The translations under genes and the position numbers were made by a program. The notes below the pieces were generated by a model. It searched no databases, was not told the origin of the DNA, and saw only the letters and a program-made list of their open reading frames with translations. A stretch of DNA of 64,000 nt from Acidobacteriota bacterium (GTDB lineage: Bacteria > Acidobacteriota > Blastocatellia > Pyrinomonadales > Pyrinomonadaceae). Positions 33,866-42,338 of the stretch are shown here, in pieces. Location of the stretch: contig JADJOS010000005.1 of the NCBI GenBank assembly GCA_016713675.1, positions 372,001-436,000 on the forward strand. Direction: 5' to 3'. Each line of letters starts with the position of its first letter. The stretch's first letter is position 1.

Positions 33866-35203
33866 ATGCGAATAAACATTCTTTGGATCACATTAGCGAC
33901 ATTGATGCTGGCCGTAACAGGCTTCGCCCAGGTCAAGGTCGCTCCGCTGCCGATCAAGGAGCGGACTTTGCCGAACGGCCTTAAGATTGTATCGGTGCGG
34001 GACGATACGAGCCCGACCGTCGCCATTCACGTTTGGTACAACGTCGGGGGCAAAAATGATCCGATGGGCAAGTCGGGGTTTGCACATATGTTCGAACACA
34101 TGATGTTCAAATCGACCAAGAACATGCCGAACGAAAAAATGGATCGTCTGACCGAGGATGTTGGTGGCTTTAACAACGCCTCAACCTGGGATGATTACAC
34201 GAATTACTACGAGGTCGTGCCGTCGAATTATCTCGAAACGCTGCTTTGGGCCGAGGCTGAGCGGATGGTCAATCTAAATGTCAACGACAAGAATTTTGCC
34301 TCTGAACGTGATGTTGTTAAAGAGGAATTTCGCCAGAGCGTTCTCGCTCAGCCGTATGGACGGTTTTTCGAATACATCAACAGCCTTTCGTACACTCAAC
34401 ATCCGTACAAACGAGGCGTGATAGGAGATCTTGACCAGTTGAATGCTGCGACACCCTCCGATGCGAAATCGTTCTACGACCTCTATTATCGCCCGGATAA
34501 CGCATATCTGATCGTCGTAGGTGATTTTGACCAGACGAAGTTTGACGCGTGGACGGACAAATATTTCGGGCGGATCAAACAGCCACGTTCTTCGATCCCG
34601 CGAGTCACTGTGAAAGAACCGGCCCGTACGAAGGAAGCTCGTTTCGAAAAGACCGCACCAAACGTACCGTTTCCGGCTGTTGCGATCACATATCTCGCAC
34701 CGCCTTCGAATGATCCGGACATTGCCGCTATTCGGGTCGCGAACAAAATCCTGAGCGGCGGTGAGAGTTCGCGACTATACCAGAGTCTAGTTTACAAGCA
34801 ACAGATCGCGCAGGAAGCCTCATTCAACCTCGACAATAAGGTTGACGGCGGATTGCTTTACTTTTTAGCGATCGGGAGCGAAGGCAAAACATCCGCCGAA
34901 CTTGAAAAGTCATTGCTTGAGGAACTGAAACTCATCCAAACAAAGGGCGTTACGCCGAGCGAACTCGCGAAAGCGAAAAATCAGCTTATTGCGGACGCCG
35001 TCGAGAGCCTTGAGGACAACGACGGCAAAGCCATCGCCGTAGAACGAAGCATCGCCTACGAAGGCAATCCAAATCTCGTCAACACAAGTGTCGCCCGGCT
35101 CCAGGCCGTGACCGCAGCCGATGTGCTTCGCGTTATGAAAAAATACTTTACCGATACAAACCGCGTCGTCATCCATTACTCGAATGACGGAGGTGCAAAG
35201 TAA
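33866..35203 (+). CDS. M16-family zinc metallopeptidase, catalytic subunit
   Basis: A 445-residue secreted protease with a signal peptide (ILWITLATLMLAVTGFAQ). The inverted zinc motif HxxEH is intact (GFAHMFEHMMFKST), and the third ligand is in the ERDVVKEEFRQ region. The C-terminal half is the usual second M16 lobe (KGVTPSELAKAKNQLIADAVESLEDNDGKA). It overlaps the following M16 gene by one base (TAATG). Bacterial M16 proteases often work as a pair of one active and one inactive subunit, and that is what is seen here. It probably cleaves peptides in the periplasm. Confidence 0.93.
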   Translation: MRINILWITLATLMLAVTGFAQVKVAPLPIKERTLPNGLKIVSVRDDTSPTVAIHVWYNVGGKNDPMGKSGFAHMFEHMMFKSTKNMPNEKMDRLTEDVGGFNNASTWDDYTNYYEVVPSNYLETLLWAEAERMVNLNVNDKNFASERDVVKEEFRQSVLAQPYGRFFEYINSLSYTQHPYKRGVIGDLDQLNAATPSDAKSFYDLYYRPDNAYLIVVGDFDQTKFDAWTDKYFGRIKQPRSSIPRVTVKEPARTKEARFEKTAPNVPFPAVAITYLAPPSNDPDIAAIRVANKILSGGESSRLYQSLVYKQQIAQEASFNLDNKVDGGLLYFLAIGSEGKTSAELEKSLLEELKLIQTKGVTPSELAKAKNQLIADAVESLEDNDGKAIAVERSIAYEGNPNLVNTSVARLQAVTAADVLRVMKKYFTDTNRVVIHYSNDGGAK

Positions 35204-36723
35204 TGAGAGCACATAGTTTAGCTAGCTGCGTCACGTTATTCTTTGTTCTTTTTGCCTTTGCTGTAAGTTCCTTAGGACAGGAAACACCGCCTCAGCCGTC
35301 AGCTCCGAGATCTGTCAAGATCCCGGTTGTAACTGAAAGGAAACTGCCAAACGGGCTGACCGTTGTGGTCGTCGAGCGACATGGTGCTCCGCTCATTTCG
35401 GTCAGAATGATGTTCAATTCGGGTGTTACCTCCGAGGACATTGCATCAGCCGGACTCGTAAAGATGACCACAAATCTACTTTCCAAGGGCACGGCGACCC
35501 GTTCCGCGACCAGGATCGCGAACGATATTGAGTTTCTCGGTGCAGATATCTCAACGTCGGTCGCTCTTGATTCATCGAGTGTTTCCCTGGGTGTCACATC
35601 GGACAAGATCGGCCCGGCGATGACGATATTTGCGGATGTCATACGCCGCCCGACGTTTCCCGCAAGCGAGATAAAGCTCGCACAATCGCAGGCGATCGAT
35701 GAATTGACCTATAACCTAAAGCAGCCAAGTTTCCTCGCAAATTACGTGGCCACCGCATATACCTTTAACGGAAATCCCGCCAGTGGAACTCCTGAAAGCC
35801 TAAAGGCGATGAAACGCGAGGACATATTAGAGTTTTTCAAATACAACATCGAGCCAAACGGCGCGACATTGCTTTTTGTCGGCGATATTTCGCCTACGCA
35901 GGCGATGGCCCTCGCAAGAACACATTTTGGCACTTGGAAGAGTACTGTGCGAACTATTCAAGGTAATCCTGTCAGCATTACCGAAACTGCGGGTTCGGTT
36001 CAACAGAGAAAGGACGCCGATCGCGATCAGCCGCTGGTTAAGAGAATGTTGGTTATCGACCTTCCGGGTTCCGGTCAGGCCGCCGTCAGCTATGCTAAAC
36101 AACTTCAATTTGCCGGTCGTGTTGACTGGAACGAAGGAAAGCGAGCGACGATCGACAAGGAGTATTTTCCGGGTGTTGTGATGAATTCGCTGTTGGGCGG
36201 CGGATATTCTTCGAGGCTTAATCAGGAGATCCGTATCAAACGCGGTCTCAGCTATGGGGCGGGCAGTTCGATCACTTGGCGTGCTTATGATTCTCGGTTT
36301 TCAACCCGAACCCAAACAAAGAACGAGTCGGCACCGGAGGTCGTTGAGCTTGTCCTTGAGGAGTTAAAAAGGCTTGCGAAATCAAATGCAACTGCGGTCG
36401 ATGTAGGACCGAGGCAAGCGGCGCTTATCGGTGATTTTGGCCGAAGTCTTGAGACTAATTCAAGCATGATCGGCGTCGTTGCCGACCTGTACGATCTTTG
36501 GCTTGATCCCAGCGAACTCGATCGTTATATGTCGAATGTCCAGTCGGTCAGCAGTGACCAGATCAGGGCGTTTGCTGCCCAACATCTAAATGGTGGCGAC
36601 ATCATCATCGTCGGCGACTATTCGATCTTTAAGGACGACCTCGCGAAACGGTTTCCGGGAATGAAGATCGATGTCGTTAAGGCAGATGAACTCGATCTGA
36701 GCAAAGACAATTTGCGAAAGTAG
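35203..36723 (+). CDS. M16-family peptidase-like protein, non-catalytic subunit
   Basis: A 506-residue secreted partner of the preceding protease. It has a signal peptide (LFFVLFAFAVSSLGQ) and the M16 fold (RKLPNGLTVVVVERHGAPLISVRMMFNSG), but at the zinc site it reads ASAGLVKMTTNLLSKGT in place of HxxEH, so it cannot bind zinc in the usual way. The C-terminal lobe keeps the glycine-rich loop (MNSLLGGGYSSRLNQEIRIKRGLSYGAGSS) and its R/Y pair, which in related pairs shapes the active site of the partner. Confidence 0.9.
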   Translation: MRAHSLASCVTLFFVLFAFAVSSLGQETPPQPSAPRSVKIPVVTERKLPNGLTVVVVERHGAPLISVRMMFNSGVTSEDIASAGLVKMTTNLLSKGTATRSATRIANDIEFLGADISTSVALDSSSVSLGVTSDKIGPAMTIFADVIRRPTFPASEIKLAQSQAIDELTYNLKQPSFLANYVATAYTFNGNPASGTPESLKAMKREDILEFFKYNIEPNGATLLFVGDISPTQAMALARTHFGTWKSTVRTIQGNPVSITETAGSVQQRKDADRDQPLVKRMLVIDLPGSGQAAVSYAKQLQFAGRVDWNEGKRATIDKEYFPGVVMNSLLGGGYSSRLNQEIRIKRGLSYGAGSSITWRAYDSRFSTRTQTKNESAPEVVELVLEELKRLAKSNATAVDVGPRQAALIGDFGRSLETNSSMIGVVADLYDLWLDPSELDRYMSNVQSVSSDQIRAFAAQHLNGGDIIIVGDYSIFKDDLAKRFPGMKIDVVKADELDLSKDNLRK

Positions 36724-36736
36724 ATTAGTTTTTCTG

Positions 36737-36822
36737 ATTGCCCGCGAATTACGCGAACATGTGCGAATGCTGTTAGATTATTGACAAGACATTCGATTAA
36801 TTCGCGAGGATTCGCGGGCAAT
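36737..36822. repeat. Inverted repeat before the UbiD-family gene
   Basis: ATTGCCCGCGAAT (36737-36749) and ATTCGCGGGCAAT (36810-36822) are perfect 13-bp inverted copies around 60 bases containing further CGCGAA and TTCGCG pieces. It could form a long hairpin just before the start codon at 36830, and may be one of a family of dispersed GCGGGC repeats. Confidence 0.55.
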
Positions 36823-36829
36823 TTCTTTC

Positions 36830-38584
36830 ATGCATAAGAATTTACGCACTTTTATTGATTCACTTCGGCGTGAGAACGAGATCGTTGAGATCTTGGCTGC
36901 GGTCGATCCCTATTTGGAGATCGCCGAGATCCACCGACGCGTAATTGACGAGCAGGGTAAGGCGTTGCTGTTTACCAACGTAAAAGGTTCCGACTTTCCA
37001 GTCGTAACGAATCTATTCGGCACTCGACGGCGGATCGATCTGGCATTTGGATCGAAACCGCTTGAGTTTGTAAAACGCGCAGTCCATGCTGCTGAGAATC
37101 TGCTTCCTCCAAAGCTAGGCAAACTATGGGAATATCGCGATCTCGCCGTTTCTGCGGCCAAATTTGGAACCAAGCAAACCAGAAACGCTCCAGTTCTCGG
37201 ATCTCGGCAAGCGACCGTCGATCTGGAGAAATTGCCGCTTCTTCAGCTCTGGCATGAGGACGGCGGCCATTTTGTAACGCTGCCGCTCGTCTATACCGAA
37301 AGTCCGTCCGATGGCAAACACAACCTCGGAATGTACCGCATCCAGCGATACGACAAACAAACGACCGGCATTCATTGGCAGATCGGGAAGGGCGGCGGGT
37401 TTCACTATTATGAGGCCGAACAACTAAATCAAGCACTGCCGGTAACGATATTCCTTGGCGGCGCACCGGCGATGATTCTCTCGGCGATCGCCCCGTTGCC
37501 CGAAGGTCTACCTGAGTTGATGCTCGCATCGCTGCTTGCGGGCGAAAAGATCACAACTGCCGCGAATCCATTGGGCGAAGCCCGCCACCGTCTGATCGCC
37601 GAGGCAGAGTTCGCCATCTGCGGCAGTGTTGCGCCATACGAACGCCGCCCCGAAGGCCCGTTTGGAGATCACTACGGCTATTATTCGCTGACACACGATT
37701 ATCCCGTGTTTCGAGCTGATGCCGTATTCCATCGAAAGGACGCTATCTATCCGGCGACCGCCGTCGGCAAACCGCGACAAGAAGACTACTTTATCGGTGA
37801 CTATCTGCAAGAGCTGCTTTCCCCGCTGTTTCCGCTCGTAATGCCCGCAGTTCGCGACCTTTGGAGCTATGGTGAGACGGGCTTTCATTCGCTGGCGGCC
37901 GCAGTCGTTCGCGAACGATACGGCCGCGAGGCGTTATCGGCCGGATTTCGCATCTTAGGTGAGGGGCAGCTAACGCTCACGAAGTTCCTTTTGCTAACAG
38001 ATCAGCCGCAAGATCTTCGCGACTTCAGATCGTTATTCGAATACATTCTCGAACGCGTCGACTGGAATCGTGACCTGCATATATTCAGCCAGACTGCATT
38101 CGACACGCTCGATTATGCCAGTGGTAAGGTCAATTTTGGCTCGAAGGCGATCTTGATGGGCACGGGCGAGGCGAAAAGGGAACTCGTGCGCGAGTTTCAT
38201 AGCGATCTGCCTCAGGGCGTCAAGGCCGCCGAGCCCTATTGTGGAGGCTGTTTGGTCATCGAGGCCGAGTCTTACGAAAGCAACAAAGATCTCGCCGAGC
38301 GGATCGCAAGGTCGGGAAGCTTTGACGATTGGCAGATCGTGATAGTGCATGATGATATCGAATTTGCCCGAACTACCGAGAAATTCCTCTGGGCGACTTG
38401 GACACGTTTTGATCCTGCATCTGATATTTACGCGAAAATTGCTACGCTTCAGAATAATCACATTGGTTACGGCGCTCCGGTCGTTATCGATGCCAGAATG
38501 AAACCGTGGTACCCGGCGGTGGTCGAACCCCGCAAAGATATCGTTGAGTTAGTCGACAAACGGTGGGCTGAATATTTCAACTAG
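36830..38584 (+). CDS. UbiD-family (de)carboxylase
   Basis: A 584-residue enzyme of the UbiD family, which uses prenylated FMN to decarboxylate aromatic or unsaturated acids, for example in quinone synthesis. It is long enough for all three domains. It shows WHEDGGHFVTLPLVYT, GMYRIQRYDKQTTGIHWQIGKGG, and the active-site section RRPEGPFGDHYGYYS with the conserved Glu and Asp, then DHDIEF-like and WATWTRFDP near the end. No UbiX prenyltransferase gene is next to it. A role in menaquinone synthesis is the simplest guess. Confidence 0.88.
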   Translation: MHKNLRTFIDSLRRENEIVEILAAVDPYLEIAEIHRRVIDEQGKALLFTNVKGSDFPVVTNLFGTRRRIDLAFGSKPLEFVKRAVHAAENLLPPKLGKLWEYRDLAVSAAKFGTKQTRNAPVLGSRQATVDLEKLPLLQLWHEDGGHFVTLPLVYTESPSDGKHNLGMYRIQRYDKQTTGIHWQIGKGGGFHYYEAEQLNQALPVTIFLGGAPAMILSAIAPLPEGLPELMLASLLAGEKITTAANPLGEARHRLIAEAEFAICGSVAPYERRPEGPFGDHYGYYSLTHDYPVFRADAVFHRKDAIYPATAVGKPRQEDYFIGDYLQELLSPLFPLVMPAVRDLWSYGETGFHSLAAAVVRERYGREALSAGFRILGEGQLTLTKFLLLTDQPQDLRDFRSLFEYILERVDWNRDLHIFSQTAFDTLDYASGKVNFGSKAILMGTGEAKRELVREFHSDLPQGVKAAEPYCGGCLVIEAESYESNKDLAERIARSGSFDDWQIVIVHDDIEFARTTEKFLWATWTRFDPASDIYAKIATLQNNHIGYGAPVVIDARMKPWYPAVVEPRKDIVELVDKRWAEYFN

Positions 38585-38618
38585 GTTCGACTACAGGCCA
38601 CATAAGGCCACATTTCAA

Positions 38619-39521
38619 TTGAAGATCACTTCAGGCAACTTGCTCTATTTGTTTCCCGCATTCGCCGCGGTTTGTCTTTGCTTGCTTGCATATTCGTACT
38701 TGATTGAGCCGAACCGGCTCGTCATTAATCAGCAGAACATTAAAGTCAGACGCCTCGACTCTGCTCTTGATGGACTAAAGATCGTCGCCATCTCAGACAT
38801 TCACGGCGGTTCCAATGGAGTTACCGAAGACAAACTCCGCCGCATTGTCGAACAGGCGAACGCCCAGGAGCCCGACCTGATCGTTCTGCTTGGTGATTTT
38901 GTTTCGCAGTACGACGGAAAAGACGGAATGGGGCTTCGTCCGCTTCGGATGCCGATCGATACGATCGCAAAAGGCCTCTCGGGTTTCAAAACCAAGCTCG
39001 GCGTATTCGCGGTGCTTGGCAATCACGACGGCTGGTATGACGACTGGACAGTCGCGGATCGATTAACGCAGAACGGCATTCGTGTCCTACAGAATGAACT
39101 CGCGATCGTGCAGCATAACGGCAAAGTCCTGCGGATCCTTGGCCTCAAGGACCACATGCGGATAAAGACCTGGGACAGTTTCGCCGCCGACGCCAAGAGA
39201 GTTATCGATCAGAGTTCGGTCAAGAGTGACATTATTGTCCTCGAACACAGTCCGGACGTTCTACCGATAATTACGGGCCAACGCTCGATTTCGCCCGACA
39301 TTCGGCTCTTTCTCGCCGGCCATACGCACGGCGGACAGGTCTGGCTGCCGATACTCGGCACCCCGATAGTGCCTTCGAGCTACGGCCAGAAATACTCGTA
39401 CGGGCACATCCGCCAGGATGAAGTTGACATGTTTGTAACTACTGGTGTTGGTACGAGTATCTTGCCGTTCAGATTCATGATGCCGCCCGAGGTCGCAGTG
39501 CTTACATTGCAAAGCGAATGA
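38619..39521 (+). CDS. Membrane-anchored metallophosphoesterase
   Basis: A 300-residue calcineurin-like phosphoesterase (YaeI/YkuE-like). One N-terminal membrane segment (LLYLFPAFAAVCLCLLAYSYLI) is followed by the five metal motifs: ISDIHGGS, LLGDFVSQYDG, LGNHDGWYDDW, LEHSPD and LAGHTHGGQVWLP. The start is a TTG at 38619. It converges with the following gene with no base between the stop codons. The substrate may be a lipid pyrophosphate or nucleotide; the sequence does not decide. Confidence 0.88.
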   Translation: MKITSGNLLYLFPAFAAVCLCLLAYSYLIEPNRLVINQQNIKVRRLDSALDGLKIVAISDIHGGSNGVTEDKLRRIVEQANAQEPDLIVLLGDFVSQYDGKDGMGLRPLRMPIDTIAKGLSGFKTKLGVFAVLGNHDGWYDDWTVADRLTQNGIRVLQNELAIVQHNGKVLRILGLKDHMRIKTWDSFAADAKRVIDQSSVKSDIIVLEHSPDVLPIITGQRSISPDIRLFLAGHTHGGQVWLPILGTPIVPSSYGQKYSYGHIRQDEVDMFVTTGVGTSILPFRFMMPPEVAVLTLQSE

Positions 39522-40760
39522 CTAACGCATCATTTTTTTGACGCGATCCAGCTTTCCGTCGTTCTTAGCCGGTTTCAGGCCTAAGATTTTGCACATTACG
39601 TTATAGACCTCGACGTTTTCGAACGGTTCCGCAACATATTTGCGTTTGAATGCCGGGCCGTGTGCAATGAACACAGCCTGCATTTCCTGATATTGATTGT
39701 CGAATCCATGAGCCCCGCGTACTCGGCCCGTGGTCACACTGGTCACATTTGCTTGCGGTTTTTTCTGATTGGACATTGTCCAGCCTAGTTTCGCCGAGCA
39801 AATTACCGGAGCGACGCGCACACCTTGTTTGTAGTGAAAGCGTTCGGGCAGGTCTGACTTCTTCCAACATGTCGTATTCTCGATCTTTGCAAGTGCTTCC
39901 ATCATCTCGTCAGTCTTTTCGGGCTTCGGGAATATCTGCCATATCTCACCGGTCGTGATCGGATCGCGTTCCATCCATTCCTCTCGAAGCTCACGATACA
40001 TGTACACAAGGTTTCCGGCCGTGACATTAGCCATACCGTGATCGGATGTGATGATGACGTTCACCTTATTACCGATCTTCCGTTTCGTTAATCCGTCCAC
40101 GAGTCTTGCGATGTCGCCATCAACCTTTTTGACGGCGTTGCGGATGTTCTCAGAATCCGGCCCGGCAGCATGACCCGCGTCGTCGGTGTCGCTGAAATAA
40201 AGCGTGATCATCGTTGGGCGTTTGTCTCGCGGCAGATCGAGCCAGCCGAGCACGGTATCTACGCGTTCTTCGTTCGGGATCTTGCCGTCGTAGGTTTTCC
40301 AGTACGTCGGCTGGACGCCGTTGATCTTTGCTTCCGAACCGACCCAAAAGAACGATGCCGCAACCTGGCCTTGCTTTTCGGCGGTTACCCAAATAGGTTC
40401 GCCGCCCCACCAACGCGGATTTTCGACCTCTTCGCGTTTGCCCATCGTGAATACAGTGCCGAAGTCGTACACGTTATTCTCTACGATCCCGTGATTCGCA
40501 GGATACAATCCGGTGACAACGGTGTAATGATTCGGGAAGGTCTTTGTCGGAAAGGACGGAATCATCCATTTTGCACGAACACGTTCGCGTGCGAGTTTTG
40601 CGATATTAGGAGCCTCGTACTTATCGACATAATCGTAACGGAAGCCGTCAAGTGAGATCAGGATGACCGTCGGCTTTAGATCTTTGATCGCCGATTGCCC
40701 AAGGCCAGTCGAAACTGTCGTAATCGTCAAAACGATCATTGCCAATACTCGTATTCGCAT
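39522..40760 (-). CDS. Type I phosphodiesterase/nucleotide pyrophosphatase (NPP-like)
   Basis: A 412-residue secreted enzyme of the alkaline phosphatase superfamily, cleaving phosphodiester or pyrophosphate bonds. The signal peptide is at the start (VLAMIVLTITTVSTGLGQ). The metal Asp is in ILISLDGFRYDY, the nucleophilic threonine in FPTKTFPNHYTVVTGLYPANHGIV, and later metal ligands in YFSDTDDAGHAAGP, IITSDHGMANV and GAHGFDNQ. The ATG at 40760 is preferred over a GTG at 40778 because the signal begins there. Confidence 0.92.
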   Translation of the reverse strand: MRIRVLAMIVLTITTVSTGLGQSAIKDLKPTVILISLDGFRYDYVDKYEAPNIAKLARERVRAKWMIPSFPTKTFPNHYTVVTGLYPANHGIVENNVYDFGTVFTMGKREEVENPRWWGGEPIWVTAEKQGQVAASFFWVGSEAKINGVQPTYWKTYDGKIPNEERVDTVLGWLDLPRDKRPTMITLYFSDTDDAGHAAGPDSENIRNAVKKVDGDIARLVDGLTKRKIGNKVNVIITSDHGMANVTAGNLVYMYRELREEWMERDPITTGEIWQIFPKPEKTDEMMEALAKIENTTCWKKSDLPERFHYKQGVRVAPVICSAKLGWTMSNQKKPQANVTSVTTGRVRGAHGFDNQYQEMQAVFIAHGPAFKRKYVAEPFENVEVYNVMCKILGLKPAKNDGKLDRVKKMMR

Positions 40761-40924
40761 AGGATTAAAATACGTCACTTCAACATGAATTCCAATTGTC
40801 GCGTGCTAAATCGACGAATTTACATTCATGACCGAAACCGGCCGCCTCGTTTGGAAACACCATAGAAAAAGGAATATGATAGATCGACAATTTGCATTAC
40901 CAAACCAATCACAGGAGTACGATC

Positions 40925-41788
40925 GTGAAGAAACAAAGCCCATCTGCTTTCCTACTATTGATCGCGGTTATAATTGTTGGTGCAAGCATCGCCTGCAGCA
41001 GCAGTTTTAGCACAAATTCGTCGACGAGCAGTCCATCAAATACGGCGGCTTCGCCATCACCGGTAAATTCGAGCTCTCCGGCCAAAACGGAACCCGCGAA
41101 AAAAGTCGATATCGCCGGCAAATACGACGCCGTTGGCTCAAATCCGGACGGCGGCGGCGAATATAAGGCCGAACTTACGGTTACGCCGCGTGATGATGTC
41201 TATCAATTTACCTGGGCATCGGGATCGAAGTCGTACGACGGTGTTGGCGTTCTCTCCGACAATCGAGTCGCAGTTTCCTACACCGAAGGAGCGAACGGTA
41301 AAGGCTGCGGCGTTTCCTTATTTAAGATCGCTGCTGACGGTTCGATGACCAGTAAGAACGGCTACTGGGGCGAGAACAAGATGGAAACCGAGACAGCAAC
41401 ACGCACAAGCGGCAGCGACCTCGAGGGCGAATTCAATATCGTAGGCAAAAATCCCAAGGGCGAGACTTACAAAGGCACGCTGAAGATCACAAAAGATGGT
41501 GACGGATATGTTTTCAATTGGAACACTGGTAAATCGTTCAGCGGATTCGGCATTCGTGCGGGTGAATTCGTCGCGGTCGGCTTCGGCGGCAAGCAATGCG
41601 CGTTCGTCGGCTATGACGTACAAGGCGACGGAACGCTAGCAGGCAAATGGGGAAGCCAGAACTCCAAGAAATTCGGCACTGAGACCGCGAAACCAAGAAA
41701 TAATATTGGTCATTTATCGTTAACATGGCGGTCTATGTCGACAACTTGCGTGACTACGGTTGGCGCCACGGGCCGTCTTGTCATTTGA
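40925..41788 (+). CDS. Hypothetical lipoprotein with repeated beta domain
   Basis: A 287-residue lipoprotein. The GTG at 40925 has AGGAG upstream and begins the lipoprotein signal (FLLLIAVIIVGASIAC). A Ser, Thr and Pro-rich linker is followed by two related beta units: GKYDAVGSNPDGGGEYKAELTVTPRDDVYQFTW and GEFNIVGKNPKGETYKGTLKITKDGDGYVFNW. No family is certain. Its last 29 codons overlap the DUF4031 gene by 64 bases and look unlike the rest. In the next frame a stop (TAA at 41701) sits directly after the domain end, so the tail may come from a small frame shift. Confidence 0.65.
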   Translation: MKKQSPSAFLLLIAVIIVGASIACSSSFSTNSSTSSPSNTAASPSPVNSSSPAKTEPAKKVDIAGKYDAVGSNPDGGGEYKAELTVTPRDDVYQFTWASGSKSYDGVGVLSDNRVAVSYTEGANGKGCGVSLFKIAADGSMTSKNGYWGENKMETETATRTSGSDLEGEFNIVGKNPKGETYKGTLKITKDGDGYVFNWNTGKSFSGFGIRAGEFVAVGFGGKQCAFVGYDVQGDGTLAGKWGSQNSKKFGTETAKPRNNIGHLSLTWRSMSTTCVTTVGATGRLVI

Positions 41789-42006
41789 TCGGCGACAGCG
41801 TGGAGGAATTGATCCAATTCGCCGTTCGTCTCGGCATGAAGGAAGAGTGGTTCCAACCAAAAAGCTCTCCGCACTTCGATCTAACCGCCGAAGGCCGCGA
41901 GATTGCCGTCCGCAACGGTGCGATCGAACTGAATCAACGCGAACTGATCGCCAAGCTCCGCGAACTCCGTCACAAAGACCGCGACCGTCTTCCAACAACG
42001 CCCTGA
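41725..42006 (+). CDS. DUF4031-type protein
   Basis: A 93-residue protein that begins MAVYVDNLRDYGWRHGPSCHLIGDS and contains EELIQFAVRLGMKEEWFQ and SPHFDLTAEGREIAVRNGAIEL. These are hallmarks of the small DUF4031 family of unknown function. It is full length. It overlaps the preceding lipoprotein frame by 64 bases and is followed closely by the 21-bp tandem array. Confidence 0.82.
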   Translation: MAVYVDNLRDYGWRHGPSCHLIGDSVEELIQFAVRLGMKEEWFQPKSSPHFDLTAEGREIAVRNGAIELNQRELIAKLRELRHKDRDRLPTTP

Positions 42007-42046
42007 CAAAGCAATTCGGTAGCAAATCATTGCGTTGCGGTGCGAA

Positions 42047-42277
42047 AACACAACGCTAGTGTGCGAAAACTTTGCCCTTGTGCGCGAAAACATTACGCTT
42101 TGTCACCCAAACATTGTGCTTTGTCACGGAAACATTGTGCTTTGTCAGCCGAACATTGTGCTTTGTCAGCCAAACATTGTGCTTTGTCACGAAAACATTA
42201 CGCTTTGTCAGCCAAACATTGTGCTTTGTCACGGAACCGGAACGCTTTGTCAGCCAACCGCAGTGCAATGTCACAGA
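42047..42277. repeat. 21-bp tandem array, about eleven units
   Basis: Units of 21 bases start at 42089, 42110, 42131, 42152, 42173, 42194, 42215, 42236 and 42257, with two worn ones before. The core AACATTGTGCTTTGTCA is followed by four bases that tend to alternate between CGGA and GCCA types. Because 21 is a multiple of three, several frames on both strands stay open and give 7-residue repeats, but none has a good start signal. The outer units are the most changed. It lies between DUF4031 and the end of the cupin gene. Confidence 0.85.
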
Positions 42278-42338
42278 AGCGCCGGGCTTTGAAAGGCTGA
42301 CTTCCTTAAATTGTTTCGCGAAAAGATGCGTTCGTAAG

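Noticed and set aside
40807..40930. Prophage or insertion sequence remains around the repeats
   Set aside because: No transposase, integrase or phage structural gene is found anywhere in the window.
42047..42277. CRISPR array
   Set aside because: The 21-bp units follow each other with no unique spacers, and no cas genes are present. It is a plain tandem array.
42035..42300. Protein genes inside the tandem array
   Set aside because: Several frames on both strands are open only because the unit is 21 bases long. None has a ribosome binding site or normal composition.
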